This document shows, in pieces, positions 1 to 9,112 of a DNA stretch of 64,000 bases (position 1 is the first letter of the stretch; each line of letters starts with the position of its first letter). Where the stretch lies: contig JAEYRV010000010.1 in the NCBI GenBank assembly GCA_023435305.1, positions 75,642 to 139,641 on the forward strand, read 5' to 3'. The notes under the pieces were generated by a model. It had not been told where the DNA came from, did no database searches, and saw only the letters and a list, made by a program, of their open reading frames with translations. The stretch is from Bacillota bacterium (GTDB lineage Bacteria > Bacillota > Clostridia > Acetivibrionales > DTU013). The position numbers and the translations under genes are program-made.

Positions 1-2
1 CA

Positions 3-1400
3 AATGCGCTGGGAGGCGCAGGAGAATCAGACACCAAGATACTTGACGAAGCTGAACTGCTTAGCAAAACAATATCGCTGGCAGACCTCAGTACAGATCT
101 GATCGAAGTAGGCTTCATGGAAGCCGGCAAGGGTGTCGGTACAAAATACATGGCTGCCATCAGTACACCGGGCGGTGTGGAACCGGGAGAATATGCTATC
201 GATTCCGGCAAGGACAGAGTCTATGGCATTAAGATCACATTCGCCCTTCCTGATAAGGAATTTGTACATGAAAGCGAATTACGTGAAGGAGACAGGCTTG
301 ACAGGATCTATCACAATATAGCGATCAATCTGCCCGATCTCCCCAAAGAAGCAGTAAACAGCCTGCAGAACGCTGCAGATAAGGAGTATAAGGCGGCACA
401 GAATCCAAGCTCGCTCTCTGCTCTCAAATGGTATGGACGTAATATAATAAACCGCTTTATAACCGCCCAGACCGCATATGACAAGGAAATCGGAGAAAAC
501 ATGGGCCTGGTGCTGGGACGTACAAGCAAGGAACGCATTATCGTCCTGACATCCAGACTGAATGAGAAAGACAGCAAATTCAGAACTTCCATGGATCTCC
601 TTCAGGCGGTCAATCAATGCCAGAATGGTGACAAAGACACACAAGCAGCCTACAACATAGGCGCAGGTATTTTTGTTTCAATTCTTGAAGGTGACGCATT
701 GACCGGCAAAAACAGGATCAACTTCCTTGATCTATGGATGAGAGCTCCCAAGGGCACCTCCATGGTGCTGATACCAAATACTGAAGACGGCAAGGACAGC
801 GCAATTGCAGCTCTGGAAAAGTCCGGCTATCCCGAAAGGCTCACCAGAACGATCCAGGAAACAGAGAACATAGTCATAACACTTGACAGGCCTGTTGAAT
901 TTGACGGTCAGAAACGCTGGGCATGGCTTGAAATAAACCCGCAGACATATGAGACCATATCTGTCTTCGACACCGGAGAGCACATGAGCGCCGAATACAG
1001 AGAGATGCTCAGGACTATGATGGAGGATGGCGGTAAATTCGTTGCAGGCGCTTTCATGGGAATTGAGGTTTCAATATGGGCCGTTGGTGCCTTCAGTCTT
1101 GAACTTAGCAATTATAAAGATATCATGGCTGCAGCCGAGCAATACTCTCTGGAAATCGGCAAGTATCTCGACGCGGTCATGAAGGGCTATGGAGCCGCCA
1201 GAGATCTGGAGTTTACATTTAACGACGTGGTAGGTCTCGCTACCGGGAAAGAAATAGACGAGGGCCTCCCTGCAACAGTCGAATGTAAGGTCAATGTACT
1301 GGAAGGCTATGAGCAGAAGTTCAAGCAAAAGATCTTCGGCTTCAAGGAAGGCTACGACAACGCAGTCAAAGTCTACTTCAAAATATCCCGCGGCGGCTAG
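3..1400 (+). CDS. C-terminal part of an unrecognised protein (5' end outside window)
   Basis: The reading frame is open from the first complete codon to a TAG at 1398-1400, giving 465 residues with no start in the window. The internal ATG at 117 has no ribosome binding site and the frame is coding-like upstream of it, so the true start lies before this window. I do not recognise the family. The protein is mainly hydrophilic and helical, with one mildly hydrophobic stretch near the middle of its last third (AGAFMGIEVSIWAVGAF). The zinc-ribbon gene follows 42 bases downstream on the same strand and may be co-transcribed. Function unknown. Confidence 0.75.
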   Translation, partial: NALGGAGESDTKILDEAELLSKTISLADLSTDLIEVGFMEAGKGVGTKYMAAISTPGGVEPGEYAIDSGKDRVYGIKITFALPDKEFVHESELREGDRLDRIYHNIAINLPDLPKEAVNSLQNAADKEYKAAQNPSSLSALKWYGRNIINRFITAQTAYDKEIGENMGLVLGRTSKERIIVLTSRLNEKDSKFRTSMDLLQAVNQCQNGDKDTQAAYNIGAGIFVSILEGDALTGKNRINFLDLWMRAPKGTSMVLIPNTEDGKDSAIAALEKSGYPERLTRTIQETENIVITLDRPVEFDGQKRWAWLEINPQTYETISVFDTGEHMSAEYREMLRTMMEDGGKFVAGAFMGIEVSIWAVGAFSLELSNYKDIMAAAEQYSLEIGKYLDAVMKGYGAARDLEFTFNDVVGLATGKEIDEGLPATVECKVNVLEGYEQKFKQKIFGFKEGYDNAVKVYFKISRGG

Positions 1401-1442
1401 GGTGGTTCACCATCAATAATAATATATTAGGGGGATTATATT

Positions 1443-1892
1443 ATGGCAAATGACATTTTTGGCGGTTTGTTGAAGGGCATCAGCTCTTTTATGCCACAGG
1501 ATGACCCAAACACAAAGCTGTTTCAGCTGAGTAACGAATTAAACGATCTGCAGCAGCAGGAAACACAGGCTTATGCTGCCATAGGCAAAAAGGTTTTCAA
1601 CAACGTTAGCAGTGACCCGGAATTCAGTGATTTGGTACTTGAGCTCCAGTCGCTGCAAAAAAGGATATCCCAGATCCAGAGCCAGCTGAAGGCAGCTCAG
1701 GATGAAAAAGAAGCATTGGAAAGAAGGGCTCAGGCTCTCAGCTGCCCCGAATGCGGCGCTGAAAACCAGGAGGGTGTAAAATTCTGCGGAGAATGCGGCG
1801 CGAAGCTGGGCTCGTCAGCCTGCAGCAGCTGCGGTACTGTAAACCCGCCCAGCACCCGTTTCTGCGGAGAATGCGGCAATAAACTGTTCTGA
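1443..1892 (+). CDS. Coiled-coil protein with two C-terminal zinc ribbons
   Basis: This 149-residue protein starts at an ATG preceded by a GGGGGA ribosome binding site. Residues about 25-95 are rich in Q, L, E and K and look like a coiled coil (LQQQETQAY, LQSLQKRISQIQSQLKAAQ). The last 50 residues hold two zinc-ribbon units of the pattern CPECG-x11-CGECG and CSSCG-x11-CGECG, eight Cys in four CxxC knuckles. Such double zinc-ribbon proteins are common in Clostridia and are usually adaptor proteins of unknown role. There is no signal peptide, so it is probably cytoplasmic. It may be co-transcribed with the upstream unknown gene. Confidence 0.85.
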   Translation: MANDIFGGLLKGISSFMPQDDPNTKLFQLSNELNDLQQQETQAYAAIGKKVFNNVSSDPEFSDLVLELQSLQKRISQIQSQLKAAQDEKEALERRAQALSCPECGAENQEGVKFCGECGAKLGSSACSSCGTVNPPSTRFCGECGNKLF

Positions 1893-1902
1893 TTCTTAAG
1901 GC

Positions 1903-1943
1903 GAAGGAGACAGGGGAACATAGCAGCGTCCCCTGTCTCCTTC
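1903..1943. other. Perfect 15-bp hairpin after the zinc-ribbon gene
   Basis: GAAGGAGACAGGGGA at 1903-1917 is repeated exactly inverted at 1929-1943, with an 11-base loop. Neither strand has a T tract after the stem, so it is not a canonical intrinsic terminator. It may be a REP-like palindrome or mark the 3' end of the upstream transcript. Confidence 0.6.
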
Positions 1944-2022
1944 ACAAATAATCTTCCTCCTTCATGAAAATGTTCTATACCATGATAATCGATCTTGCTT
2001 TATGACAACTGCATCCAGGCCC

Positions 2023-2364
2023 CTAATCTGTGCTGTTAATATACTTCTGGGTCCATGGGCACACATAAATACACATCCCGCACAATATCGCTGCTGTATA
2101 CTCATCCAGCTCATTCAAAAGCGTATTTATACGGTTGTACTCGTAGTAATATTGCATATTCGGGCCTTCCTTCAGCCGTCTGACGACCTCAGGCCTCACC
2201 TGCACGGCGATTGAAATACCATAATGGTACCCTTCCCTCACCTCCTGCGGCAGAGTCGAGAGGTCAGCATATCCAACCAGTGATGCCCCCTGTCCTATGA
2301 GTTTGCTGCGCAGCTTGGCACTGAGCTCTAAAACTCCCTGTTCCTTCGTCATTGCTCCGCTCAA
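2023..2364 (-). pseudogene. Internally deleted epoxyqueuosine-reductase-like (QueG-like) iron-sulfur protein
   Basis: The 113-residue ORF joins two parts that are far apart in full-length relatives. Residues 1 to about 93 match the usual N-terminus of the QueG-like 4Fe-4S family in Clostridia (LVGYADLSTLPQEVREG, YYYEYNRINTLLNELDEY). The last 20 residues are the usual extreme C-terminus, CGMCIYVCPWTQKYI. The central 140 or so residues, which carry the first ferredoxin cluster and most of the fold, are missing. The frame is kept, so a short protein could still be made, but it has only one CxxC-x3-CP half motif and is unlikely to be active. Family lengths are from memory, about 230-280 residues. 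It lies downstream of the structured RNA at 2421-2591 on the same strand. Confidence 0.65.
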
Positions 2365-2420
2365 TATAAATCACTCCCTTACACTCCTATTACTCCCATT
2401 CCAGCTCTTGACCTGAAAAT

Positions 2421-2463
2421 ATAAAAACCCCGCAGAATCACTCAAAAGAGTGACTCCACAGGG
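2421..2463 (-). terminator. Intrinsic terminator of the structured RNA
   Basis: A stem of about 16 pairs (CTGTGGAGTCACTC with GAGTGATTCTGCGGGG, loop TTTT) is followed on the minus strand by a T run. It ends the RNA 57 bases before the QueG-like start codon. Confidence 0.85.
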
Positions 2464-2591
2464 TCTGTCATCGCCTTGCGTGTAGGACTTACATCGTCCC
2501 TATGCTGCTCGGTACTGTTTTAAATCCCCGGCCTCTGTATCAGGTTTTCCTGCCTCATTTCACGTCAACAGAACCTAAGCATACTCACTTT
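2421..2591 (-). ncRNA. Unidentified structured RNA with own promoter and terminator
   Basis: About 170 nt lie between a strong promoter (2598-2626) and a strong intrinsic terminator (2421-2463), all on the minus strand, in the gap between trkH and the deleted QueG-like gene. The inferred RNA contains several hairpins: CAGG-AAAA-CCTG inside a longer TCTGT/ACAGA helix, and TAGGGAC paired with GTCCTA further on. The position fits either a leader with a transcription-terminating switch for the gene starting at 2364, or a stand-alone small RNA. I compared it from memory with c-di-AMP, cobalamin, M-box, SAM, TPP, glycine, ZTP and SRP/6S consensus cores and found no convincing match. Confidence 0.55.
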
Positions 2592-2597
2592 CACGGT

Positions 2598-2626
2598 ATT
2601 ATTGCACAAGTTTTCCATATTGTCAA
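2598..2626 (-). promoter_or_regulatory. Sigma-A type promoter for the structured RNA
   Basis: On the minus strand TTGACA (2621-2626) is followed after exactly 17 bases by AATAAT (2598-2603), with a TG one base upstream of the -10 box as in extended -10 promoters. The start point would be near 2591. Confidence 0.7.
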
Positions 2627-2638
2627 TAAAATACGAGT

Positions 2639-4090
2639 TTATATGTTTACCTTCTTCCAGAATGTCGGAGCAAGCAACAGCAGGACCGGGAATATCTCCA
2701 GCCTTCCTGCGATCATACAGAAGGAGAAAACAAGCTTGCTCAAAGCAGAATAGGATGAGAAGTTCCCCATCGGCCCGACGATCCCAAGGCCCGGTCCGAT
2801 ATTTCCCATTGCTGCAGTAACTGCGGTAAAATTCGAAATCAGGTCCTTGCCTTCCAATGATACAATTAGCAAGGCCACAACAAAAATGAATATAAAGGCA
2901 AAGAAAAATGCCATGACTCCGGTCAATACTTCCTCATCCACTGCCTTACCATCTATTTTAACAGTATTTATAGATCTGGGATGGATTATTTTATTTACCT
3001 CGCGCCTCACAAGCTTAATCAGAAGCATGATACGCAGACACTTCATACCGCCTCCTGTCGATCCTGCAGTGGCACCTATGAACATCAGCATGACAAGTAT
3101 GGACTTGCTGAAGGAAGGCCATAGGTTGAAATCAGTCGAAGAGTAACCGGTCGTTGTTATTATTGAGCTTACCTGGAACGACGAATATCTTAATGATTCC
3201 CAGAATGAACCGAACACACTGCCGGTGATGTTAAGCGTTATAAGCAGTATGGAAACCACAACTATCCCAAGATAGAACCTGAATTCAGCATCACGTAAAA
3301 ATGCCTTTATGTTTCCTTTTATTATCTGAAAATAAAGTGCGAAGTTCGTTCCGAAAAGGAACATGAACACTGCTATTATAATCTCCGCCGGTAAGTTGCT
3401 GTACGCTCCGATACTTGCATTTCTTACTGAAAATCCGCCTGTACCGGCTGTTCCCAGCGAATTGACTATAGAATCATACAATGGCATTCCTGTAAACAAA
3501 AGCAATACTATCTGCAGCAGAGTCATTGCTGTGTATATCATATACAAAATCTTAACGGTCTGCCCCATTTTGGGCACCAGCTTGCCAGGATTAGGACCGG
3601 GGCTTTCAGCCGCCAGGATATGTACCGTACTGGCTTTGACTGATGGCAATACAGCCAGCATCAATGCCAATACTCCCATGCCGCCGACCCAGTGAGTAAA
3701 GCTTCTCCAGAACAATATGCCTCTTGGCAGGCTTTCTACCTCTGTCAATATAGAAGCTCCAGTTGTTGAAAATCCCGAAACTGCTTCAAAAAAAGCATCG
3801 ACAGGTGCCGGAATGACACCGCTGATGAAAAATGGCAAAGCTCCAAAGAGTGACACGAAAAACCACGACAGCGACACTATCGCAAATCCATCCCTGGCAT
3901 ACATCTGTGTATTCTTTGGTTTCAGAAGGTGAAGCAAAAAACCGGCTGCCAATAGTATGAGCATTGATACCAGGAATGCATATACATCGCTCTGGTTGTA
4001 TATCACCGAAACCATCAGCGAAGGAATCATAAGAGCTGCCTCAATGCACAGCACAGTGCCAAGACTGCTGAAAATCATCCTAAAGTTCAT
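2639..4090 (-). CDS. trkH: TrkH family potassium uptake transmembrane protein
   Basis: This 483-residue polytopic membrane protein has the four pore-loop repeats of the TrkH/KtrB family, seen as FSTTGASILTE, GTAGTGGFSVRN, TTTGYSSTDFNLWP and the AMGNIGPGLG segment, each carrying the filter glycine. The segment GATAGSTGGGMKCLR is also typical. It forms the potassium-conducting dimer in the inner membrane and works with the cytoplasmic TrkA ring. Its start codon overlaps the 3' end of trkA by 11 bases, which indicates translational coupling in a trkA-trkH operon. The length is normal for the family. Confidence 0.96.
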   Translation of the reverse strand: MNFRMIFSSLGTVLCIEAALMIPSLMVSVIYNQSDVYAFLVSMLILLAAGFLLHLLKPKNTQMYARDGFAIVSLSWFFVSLFGALPFFISGVIPAPVDAFFEAVSGFSTTGASILTEVESLPRGILFWRSFTHWVGGMGVLALMLAVLPSVKASTVHILAAESPGPNPGKLVPKMGQTVKILYMIYTAMTLLQIVLLLFTGMPLYDSIVNSLGTAGTGGFSVRNASIGAYSNLPAEIIIAVFMFLFGTNFALYFQIIKGNIKAFLRDAEFRFYLGIVVVSILLITLNITGSVFGSFWESLRYSSFQVSSIITTTGYSSTDFNLWPSFSKSILVMLMFIGATAGSTGGGMKCLRIMLLIKLVRREVNKIIHPRSINTVKIDGKAVDEEVLTGVMAFFFAFIFIFVVALLIVSLEGKDLISNFTAVTAAMGNIGPGLGIVGPMGNFSSYSALSKLVFSFCMIAGRLEIFPVLLLLAPTFWKKVNI

Positions 4091-5459
4091 CCGGCAATCC
4101 TCCCGGTAAAATAATATCGTTGAAATCCGAGAATTGCTTGTCCTTAACTATAAGGATGACGCTGTCACCAAGCTTCACTACATCCTTGCCGTGGGGTATT
4201 ATGATTTCATTTTTCCTTACGATAGCGGCAAAAATAACACCATCCACCAGTTTGAGATATCGCAGCGGTATATTCAAAAATTTCGTCGTCTGTCCGGCAA
4301 TAAATTCAATAGCTTCAGCCTTATCGCCAATGATCTTGTAAAGCGTCTCCACTGGGTTGCCCATAGCATTTTTCAAGCCTCTGACAAATTTGATGATCCC
4401 ATTTGCTGTTATCTGCTTCGGGCTGACAACACAGTCGATACCCATGTTTTTTATTATCGAGGCATAATTGATTCTGTTTATTTTAGCAACAACCTTTTGG
4501 ACACCGCACTGCCTTGCATATAATGCCGCCAGCAGGTTTTCCTCATCACGACCGGTCAATGTAACAAAGGCATCCATTTCACTGAGGTTCTCGGAATTCA
4601 GCAAAGCTTCGTCAGTACCGTCCCCATAGATGATCAAAGTGTCAGGAAGAAGTTCTGACAGCTCATAGCATCTATCCCTGTCAATTTCTATGATTTTCGC
4701 CTTCATTCCCGCCTCGTTAAGGTACTGGGCCAGATAAAAGGCTATCCTTCCGCCTCCGATGATCATGACGTTTTTGACCTTATCATTATTCAGTCCGATG
4801 CGCCTGCAGAAATTATACACATTGAATGACTTCCCGATAATATATATCATATCGTTTTCTTCGATCTGAAAATCACCATTTGGTATGATTAATTCATCGT
4901 TGCGAAGAACTGCACCTATCAGTACAGATGTCGCTACTTTACTCGATATGTCCTTCAACTTCATGCCTACAATGGACATACCTTCGATAACCTTCATTTC
5001 CACGAGTTCTACACGGCCTTTAGCAAAGGGCTCTACATTCACGGCAGTTGGGTAACTCAGTACCCTTCCAATTTCATTCGCACAGGCATGTTCAGGATTT
5101 ATGACCATATCAAGCCCAAGGTCCCTCTTGAGCGCAGAAAGCTCGCTTGCGTATTCAGGGTCCCTGATCCTGGCTATTGTATGATCCGCTCCAAGCTTTT
5201 TGGCAGTAAGGCAGCAAACCATGTTCATTTCATCGCTGGTCGTGGCGGCAATAAGCAGATCGGCTTCATTCACGCCTGCCTCCATTAAGATCTTCGTGCT
5301 TACGCCATTGCCTCTTATGCACATAACATCCAGATATTCGCTCGCTTTTTTCAGAGGCTCGGGATCTTTGTCAATTATCGTGACATCGTTATTTTCCTTT
5401 GATAGATTTTCAGCAAGGGAATATCCAACTTTCCCGTCCCCAATAATAATGATCTTCAT
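4080..5459 (-). CDS. trkA: TrkA potassium uptake regulator with two RCK domains
   Basis: The 459-residue protein has the full two-fold TrkA architecture. RCK-N domains are at about 1-120 and 228-345, each with a Rossmann nucleotide loop (IIGDGKVGYSLAENL and MIIGGGRIAFYLAQYL). RCK-C domains are at about 140-215 and 370-450. TrkA gates TrkH from the cytoplasmic side in response to nucleotides such as NAD(H) or ATP/ADP, and in some Firmicutes c-di-AMP binds the RCK-C domain. The start is chosen from an AGGAGTG ribosome binding site just upstream. It is the first gene of the trkA-trkH operon. A small hairpin lies in its leader at about 5495-5523, but no known riboswitch was recognised. Confidence 0.96.
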   Translation of the reverse strand: MKIIIIGDGKVGYSLAENLSKENNDVTIIDKDPEPLKKASEYLDVMCIRGNGVSTKILMEAGVNEADLLIAATTSDEMNMVCCLTAKKLGADHTIARIRDPEYASELSALKRDLGLDMVINPEHACANEIGRVLSYPTAVNVEPFAKGRVELVEMKVIEGMSIVGMKLKDISSKVATSVLIGAVLRNDELIIPNGDFQIEENDMIYIIGKSFNVYNFCRRIGLNNDKVKNVMIIGGGRIAFYLAQYLNEAGMKAKIIEIDRDRCYELSELLPDTLIIYGDGTDEALLNSENLSEMDAFVTLTGRDEENLLAALYARQCGVQKVVAKINRINYASIIKNMGIDCVVSPKQITANGIIKFVRGLKNAMGNPVETLYKIIGDKAEAIEFIAGQTTKFLNIPLRYLKLVDGVIFAAIVRKNEIIIPHGKDVVKLGDSVILIVKDKQFSDFNDIILPGGLPDEL

Positions 5460-5929
5460 ATTTTCACTCCTGCATCGCTTTAAGGCAATACGTTACCCCA
5501 GCCAGGCAATTTCCAGCCTGATAGCTGAAAATACGTCAAGTAATGGGATACATTATATTATACTCAGTTTAACATACAAATAAAGGCGAGGCGCTTTTGC
5601 AAGTCCCCACCATTGAAAAACAGATTCTGGATAGTATTAACAACTGGCCTTATGATTTGCATTGTACAATATAAATGCTAAAAGGTCAATGGCATTTTAG
5701 GCATTGCGGCCAATATATACTAACTATGCAGACATTTGTCTTTTATGCAGACATTGTTTATGTTCATACACTGGGTCAGTCCAGTGCTTATCTGCAGCAT
5801 AGGAGCTGTTCTCTTCTATTCAATATAAAAACCCAGCATAATATCATATTATACTGGGTTACATAAAGGGTGCTTGTTAACTTATCGTAGTATTTCTCAT
5901 ATTTGGTGCTCATTTTCGCAATCCGTTGA
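5460..5929. other. Intergenic region with no gene seen
   Basis: This 470-base stretch holds the trkA leader on the right-to-left strand, an imperfect direct repeat with ATGCAGACATT near 5725-5755, and the terminator at 5832-5862. A TATAAT box at about 5556 on the minus strand may serve trkA, but no good -35 box was found with it. Confidence 0.5.
5828..5862 (-). terminator. Terminator of the copper-amine-oxidase-N-domain gene
   Basis: AACCCAGTATAATAT pairs with an almost exact inverted copy, and the minus strand continues with TTTTTATATT. It lies about 70 bases after the stop codon at 5930. Confidence 0.8.
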
Positions 5930-6904
5930 TCACTTTACTGAATCAAAGAACCCTACCGGCACAAAGGTTCTGCCGTCTATGATCAGCGAGGCTTCATCCA
6001 GCTTAATCTCTGTACCTTTTACAGTAAAACTGTCCTCTCCTATTTTAAGCATTATTTCATTTCCGATCGAAACACTCCGCTCAGAGCCGTTCCAGGTGAC
6101 TTCAAGCCCCATAGCCTCTGCTGCCGCACGAAGGGGAACCATCTGCACTCCTGCCTTGCTGACATAAGCTGCTGGTGCCGCGATTTTTTTACCACCAACA
6201 AACACATCACTTCCAGATACACTCACGATTGCTGATTCGGGTTTTTCATCCGGCTGTTGGTCTGAACCGGCTGCTTTATCAAGTACAACTATTTTCTGGG
6301 GTGTTGTCTGTGCAGGAATACTCCTTGTTGATATGGTATATACTGCCGCCAGCACCTTATCCTTCAGGTCACCTTTATACGCTGATCCATCCTCATTGAC
6401 AATATCCTTTACCTCTGAAATATTCATTAGCTTAAGCATACCGTCGGCGCTGACCAGTTCCTCGTCAAACTTATCCACCTTGATATTCCTGCTGTCATTC
6501 TCGACCACAATGACTTCCGCCTTGTACTGCGGCGGGTAGATCATGATCATCATTGCATTTGCATCGTAGTAAACTGTTATCTCGGAACCCACCGATATTT
6601 TCTCATTTTCAAAGACATATGTAGTTTTATCAACTATTACATTGGCAAGCTCCCCCGAACTGCCTTCGAGCGATATGAACTTAGCACCTTCTATTGACCA
6701 GTGATCTGATATTTCCTTGACTGTCCCTCTGAACTGTCCGTAGACTAACTGCCTTTGCGTATCAAGCATCACACTTATCGGGACAACTTGTCCATTTTCA
6801 GTACCTGCCTGCAATGGTTCCTCCGTTGCTGCAAACACACCTGCCGCAGATATTGTAAGCACAGCTGCGGTGAGTATTCCGGCTGCGATCCTTTTTGTAT
6901 TCAT
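5930..6904 (-). CDS. Secreted protein with C-terminal copper amine oxidase N-terminal domain
   Basis: The start is taken at the ATG at 6904, which follows an AAGGAGATGAG ribosome binding site, rather than the longer frame. The 324-residue product begins with a signal peptide (MNTKRIAAGILTAAVL to AGVFAA). After a beta-rich central part with no domain I recognise, the last 85 residues form a copper amine oxidase N-domain (stalk-type) module, seen as VPLRAAAEAMGLEVTW and FVPVGFF. In Clostridia this module is common in exported proteins and is not linked to oxidase activity; it probably mediates envelope or protein contacts. It is a single-gene unit ending at the terminator at 5828-5862. Confidence 0.85.
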   Translation of the reverse strand: MNTKRIAAGILTAAVLTISAAGVFAATEEPLQAGTENGQVVPISVMLDTQRQLVYGQFRGTVKEISDHWSIEGAKFISLEGSSGELANVIVDKTTYVFENEKISVGSEITVYYDANAMMIMIYPPQYKAEVIVVENDSRNIKVDKFDEELVSADGMLKLMNISEVKDIVNEDGSAYKGDLKDKVLAAVYTISTRSIPAQTTPQKIVVLDKAAGSDQQPDEKPESAIVSVSGSDVFVGGKKIAAPAAYVSKAGVQMVPLRAAAEAMGLEVTWNGSERSVSIGNEIMLKIGEDSFTVKGTEIKLDEASLIIDGRTFVPVGFFDSVK

Positions 6905-7059
6905 TGTCTCATCTCCTTTGGTTATTTGTTTGTATACATAATAGACGTAACATATAACCAAAACGTTGCAGCTTTCAATGTTAATTTAATATTACAATTA
7001 ACTTGCCATTGTTCTGCTTGCGAATATCACACCATGCTCGGTATTCGGCGTCCCGACAC

Positions 7060-7734
7060 TTAATAACCCATTTCTTCACCAACAATAATGACCTTGATTC
7101 TGTCTTTCACCCTTTGGTAGCCTGATACTACGTAGCTGCAGCAAATACGCGACTGGCTGTTGCAGCCCGCCGCCATACTTTCTTCCCCTGACTGGATCGA
7201 CATGCACTCCCCTTTTTCACTACAATAGGTCTTACATGACAGTCTCACGCAATTAGCCGGTGCTGCGGTTCTTTTCACCCTGCTGACTGCTGCATCGAGA
7301 TAGTCAATTATCTTATTGTACCCAATAATTATGATCACAGATTTAGGACCATAGCAAATGGCTGCAACTCTGTTACTGTTGCCATCGACATTATAAAGCT
7401 CGCCATTCTCTGTTACTGCATTTGTGCTGCTGATATATGTATCTGCAAAAAACGCCTTCCTGAATATTTCCTCAGTCTCAGGTCTTGTCAGCCCTTCCTT
7501 ATATCTGTCCTGGAAGTTATACCTTCCAGAACGGAGATGGTCGATCACTCCGCATTCAAACAAAGTCATCGAGCCGCCCACCGAAACCGTCTCGCCGTCC
7601 TGCATCAGTTCTGCAATCTTATTGACAACATCATCCTTTGACTCGACATAGCAGGCCATCATATTGTTTTTTTCAAGATTCTTTATGGTTTTAGATATCC
7701 TTTTATCAATAATTGACTTCAAATTATTGTCCAC
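7060..7734 (-). CDS. LUD domain protein (LutC/YkgG-like)
   Basis: This 224-residue protein matches the LUD fold found in the lactate-utilisation proteins LutB/LutC. Signs are the N-terminal helix with IDKRISKTIKNLEKNNM, the phosphate-site-like GGSMTLFECGVIDHL, and ITSTNAVTENGELYNVDG-like text (here ISSTNAVTENGELYNVDG). Stand-alone clostridial LUD proteins of this length have no proven reaction. Several Cys follow near the C-terminus (CYG, CVRLSCKTYC, CMS, CNSQSRICC), which could bind metal. No lut partner genes are adjacent. Confidence 0.85.
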   Translation of the reverse strand: MDNNLKSIIDKRISKTIKNLEKNNMMACYVESKDDVVNKIAELMQDGETVSVGGSMTLFECGVIDHLRSGRYNFQDRYKEGLTRPETEEIFRKAFFADTYISSTNAVTENGELYNVDGNSNRVAAICYGPKSVIIIIGYNKIIDYLDAAVSRVKRTAAPANCVRLSCKTYCSEKGECMSIQSGEESMAAGCNSQSRICCSYVVSGYQRVKDRIKVIIVGEEMGY

Positions 7735-7958
7735 TCGTTATCCATCTCCTATCTTTATGATACTATACTTCTAATAAGCCACTGAGTACATACACAGACA
7801 TCTGCCCATCCATGTAAACTTAATGATATAATACCTCATCAACCACCACAACTGTTCCTTATATAATACTTTACAGCCACCTATGCTGCCTCTTACAATT
7901 TCATATTAGCATAATACTGATCCCAAGGAAACCTGCGGAGTCTTTCGCCAAGGTCAAC

Positions 7959-8465
7959 TTACCATCTGCCCACACATATTAAGCGCTCTAGAACTGCTAC
8001 TATGCAAGTTGTCACAATGTTGGAGATAACTATAGATAACACCAGATTACGTCGGTTTACAGTATTCTTGCGGAGGAGGAAATATACAACAGGCAGCTCA
8101 ACTATGACTGTCAACAGTAAAGACCCGGCAAAAACCATATAGTATGGTCCTTTGTTGAAAGCAGCCGACAGATAGAAGCCACCTGTCACAGCCATGAAAC
8201 GGTACGCTCTTTCCAGATATGGAGCAAGGAATGAAAGCAGATTTGCCAGGCCGATCACCAAAAATGCCCTCTTAGTATTGTCGACCTTTGCAAACTTTTT
8301 TACCGCGATCACCTCTATCAGCAGTGTAAAAACAACTGCAAGCGGGAATATCGTCATTGGGCTCACAGTGACCCAGTGCCAGGATGAGTTGGCATAAACA
8401 ACAGCTGGCAAAAACATGAAAACAGCTATCAAACACACGATTGCTCTTAAAAATGCAGATCTCAC
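7959..8465 (-). CDS. Small multi-pass membrane protein, unknown function
   Basis: The GTG at 8465 is preferred because a GGGGGG ribosome binding site lies seven bases upstream; the ATG at 8513 has none. The protein has 168 residues and about five hydrophobic helices (IVCLIAVFMFLPAVVYA, FPLAVVFTLLIEVIAV, FLVIGLANLLSFLAPYL, MVFAGSLLLTVIVELPVVYF, VISNIVTTCIVAVL). No domain was recognised. A conserved-looking Trp-rich loop lies after helix 1 (SSWHWVTVSPM). It appears monocistronic. Confidence 0.7.
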   Translation of the reverse strand: MRSAFLRAIVCLIAVFMFLPAVVYANSSWHWVTVSPMTIFPLAVVFTLLIEVIAVKKFAKVDNTKRAFLVIGLANLLSFLAPYLERAYRFMAVTGGFYLSAAFNKGPYYMVFAGSLLLTVIVELPVVYFLLRKNTVNRRNLVLSIVISNIVTTCIVAVLERLICVGRW

Positions 8466-8654
8466 ATTGATCCCCCCCAAACTAATTGCTAATACTATGG
8501 ACACTTGCCGCATTCTTCATGTCATAATACATTTTGCTAATACTATGGACACTCACACATATTCCTCATGTAATATTGCAATTATTAGCCTATCCAGCTG
8601 ACCCTTTCCATCTATAGTAGCATATTATAAACCTCGATTGAATATGCAGCACCC

Positions 8655-9000
8655 TTATGCGAAGTAAGATGTGTGAAAATTGAGTTCCCGGTGCGTAATG
8701 CAGTGTGTGGTGTACAATTGAATGAGCTCCGGGCGCCTAACGCGGAGTGTGGTGTGTAATAAACTAAGTTCTGGGTGCATGATGCGGAGTACAGTGTGCA
8801 AAAAACAAGTCTTCTGGGCGCATGATGCGGAGTGTATGTCTACATAAATCTATTATATTTGTTTTATGTCCACTATTTTGGGAATATTATCTATAATCTC
8901 AATAAAATTCTGCCCAGAACTAATGGTTTTTGCACACCGCACTATTTCAATACACACCGCACAACTCCATTGCACCTCACATTATTCTAATGTGCACAAA
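8655..9000. repeat. Hairpin element A with amplified arms
   Basis: An inverted pair, GTGTGCAAAAAACAAG...TCTGGGCG at 8794-8820 and its counterpart CTGCCCAGAA...TTTTTGCACACCGC at 8910-8940, encloses about 90 bases containing GTCTACATAAATCT. Degenerate extra copies of the left arm (GCGGAGTGTGGTGTG-x-CTGGGCGC, about 50-60 bases each) precede it at 8655-8790. Short copies of the right arm (CACACCGCAC) follow at 8930-8970. The architecture matches elements at 33375-33866 and 40363-40502. No gene is seen in 8466-9256. Confidence 0.65.
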
Positions 9001-9112
9001 GATGTTCCAATAATGCTTTCCTTCACTAACCAATTTCTCATGCCCTCCCTCATTCTCTTCCCCACTTCACTTCCCCCTTTCTCACCATCTCAAGTGCCAT
9101 ATCCTACTCAAA

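Noticed and set aside
2421..2591. c-di-AMP (ydaO), cobalamin, M-box, ZTP or 6S/SRP RNA
   Set aside because: Position near trk genes and QueG made these attractive, but none of the conserved core strings I know could be found. Left as unidentified.
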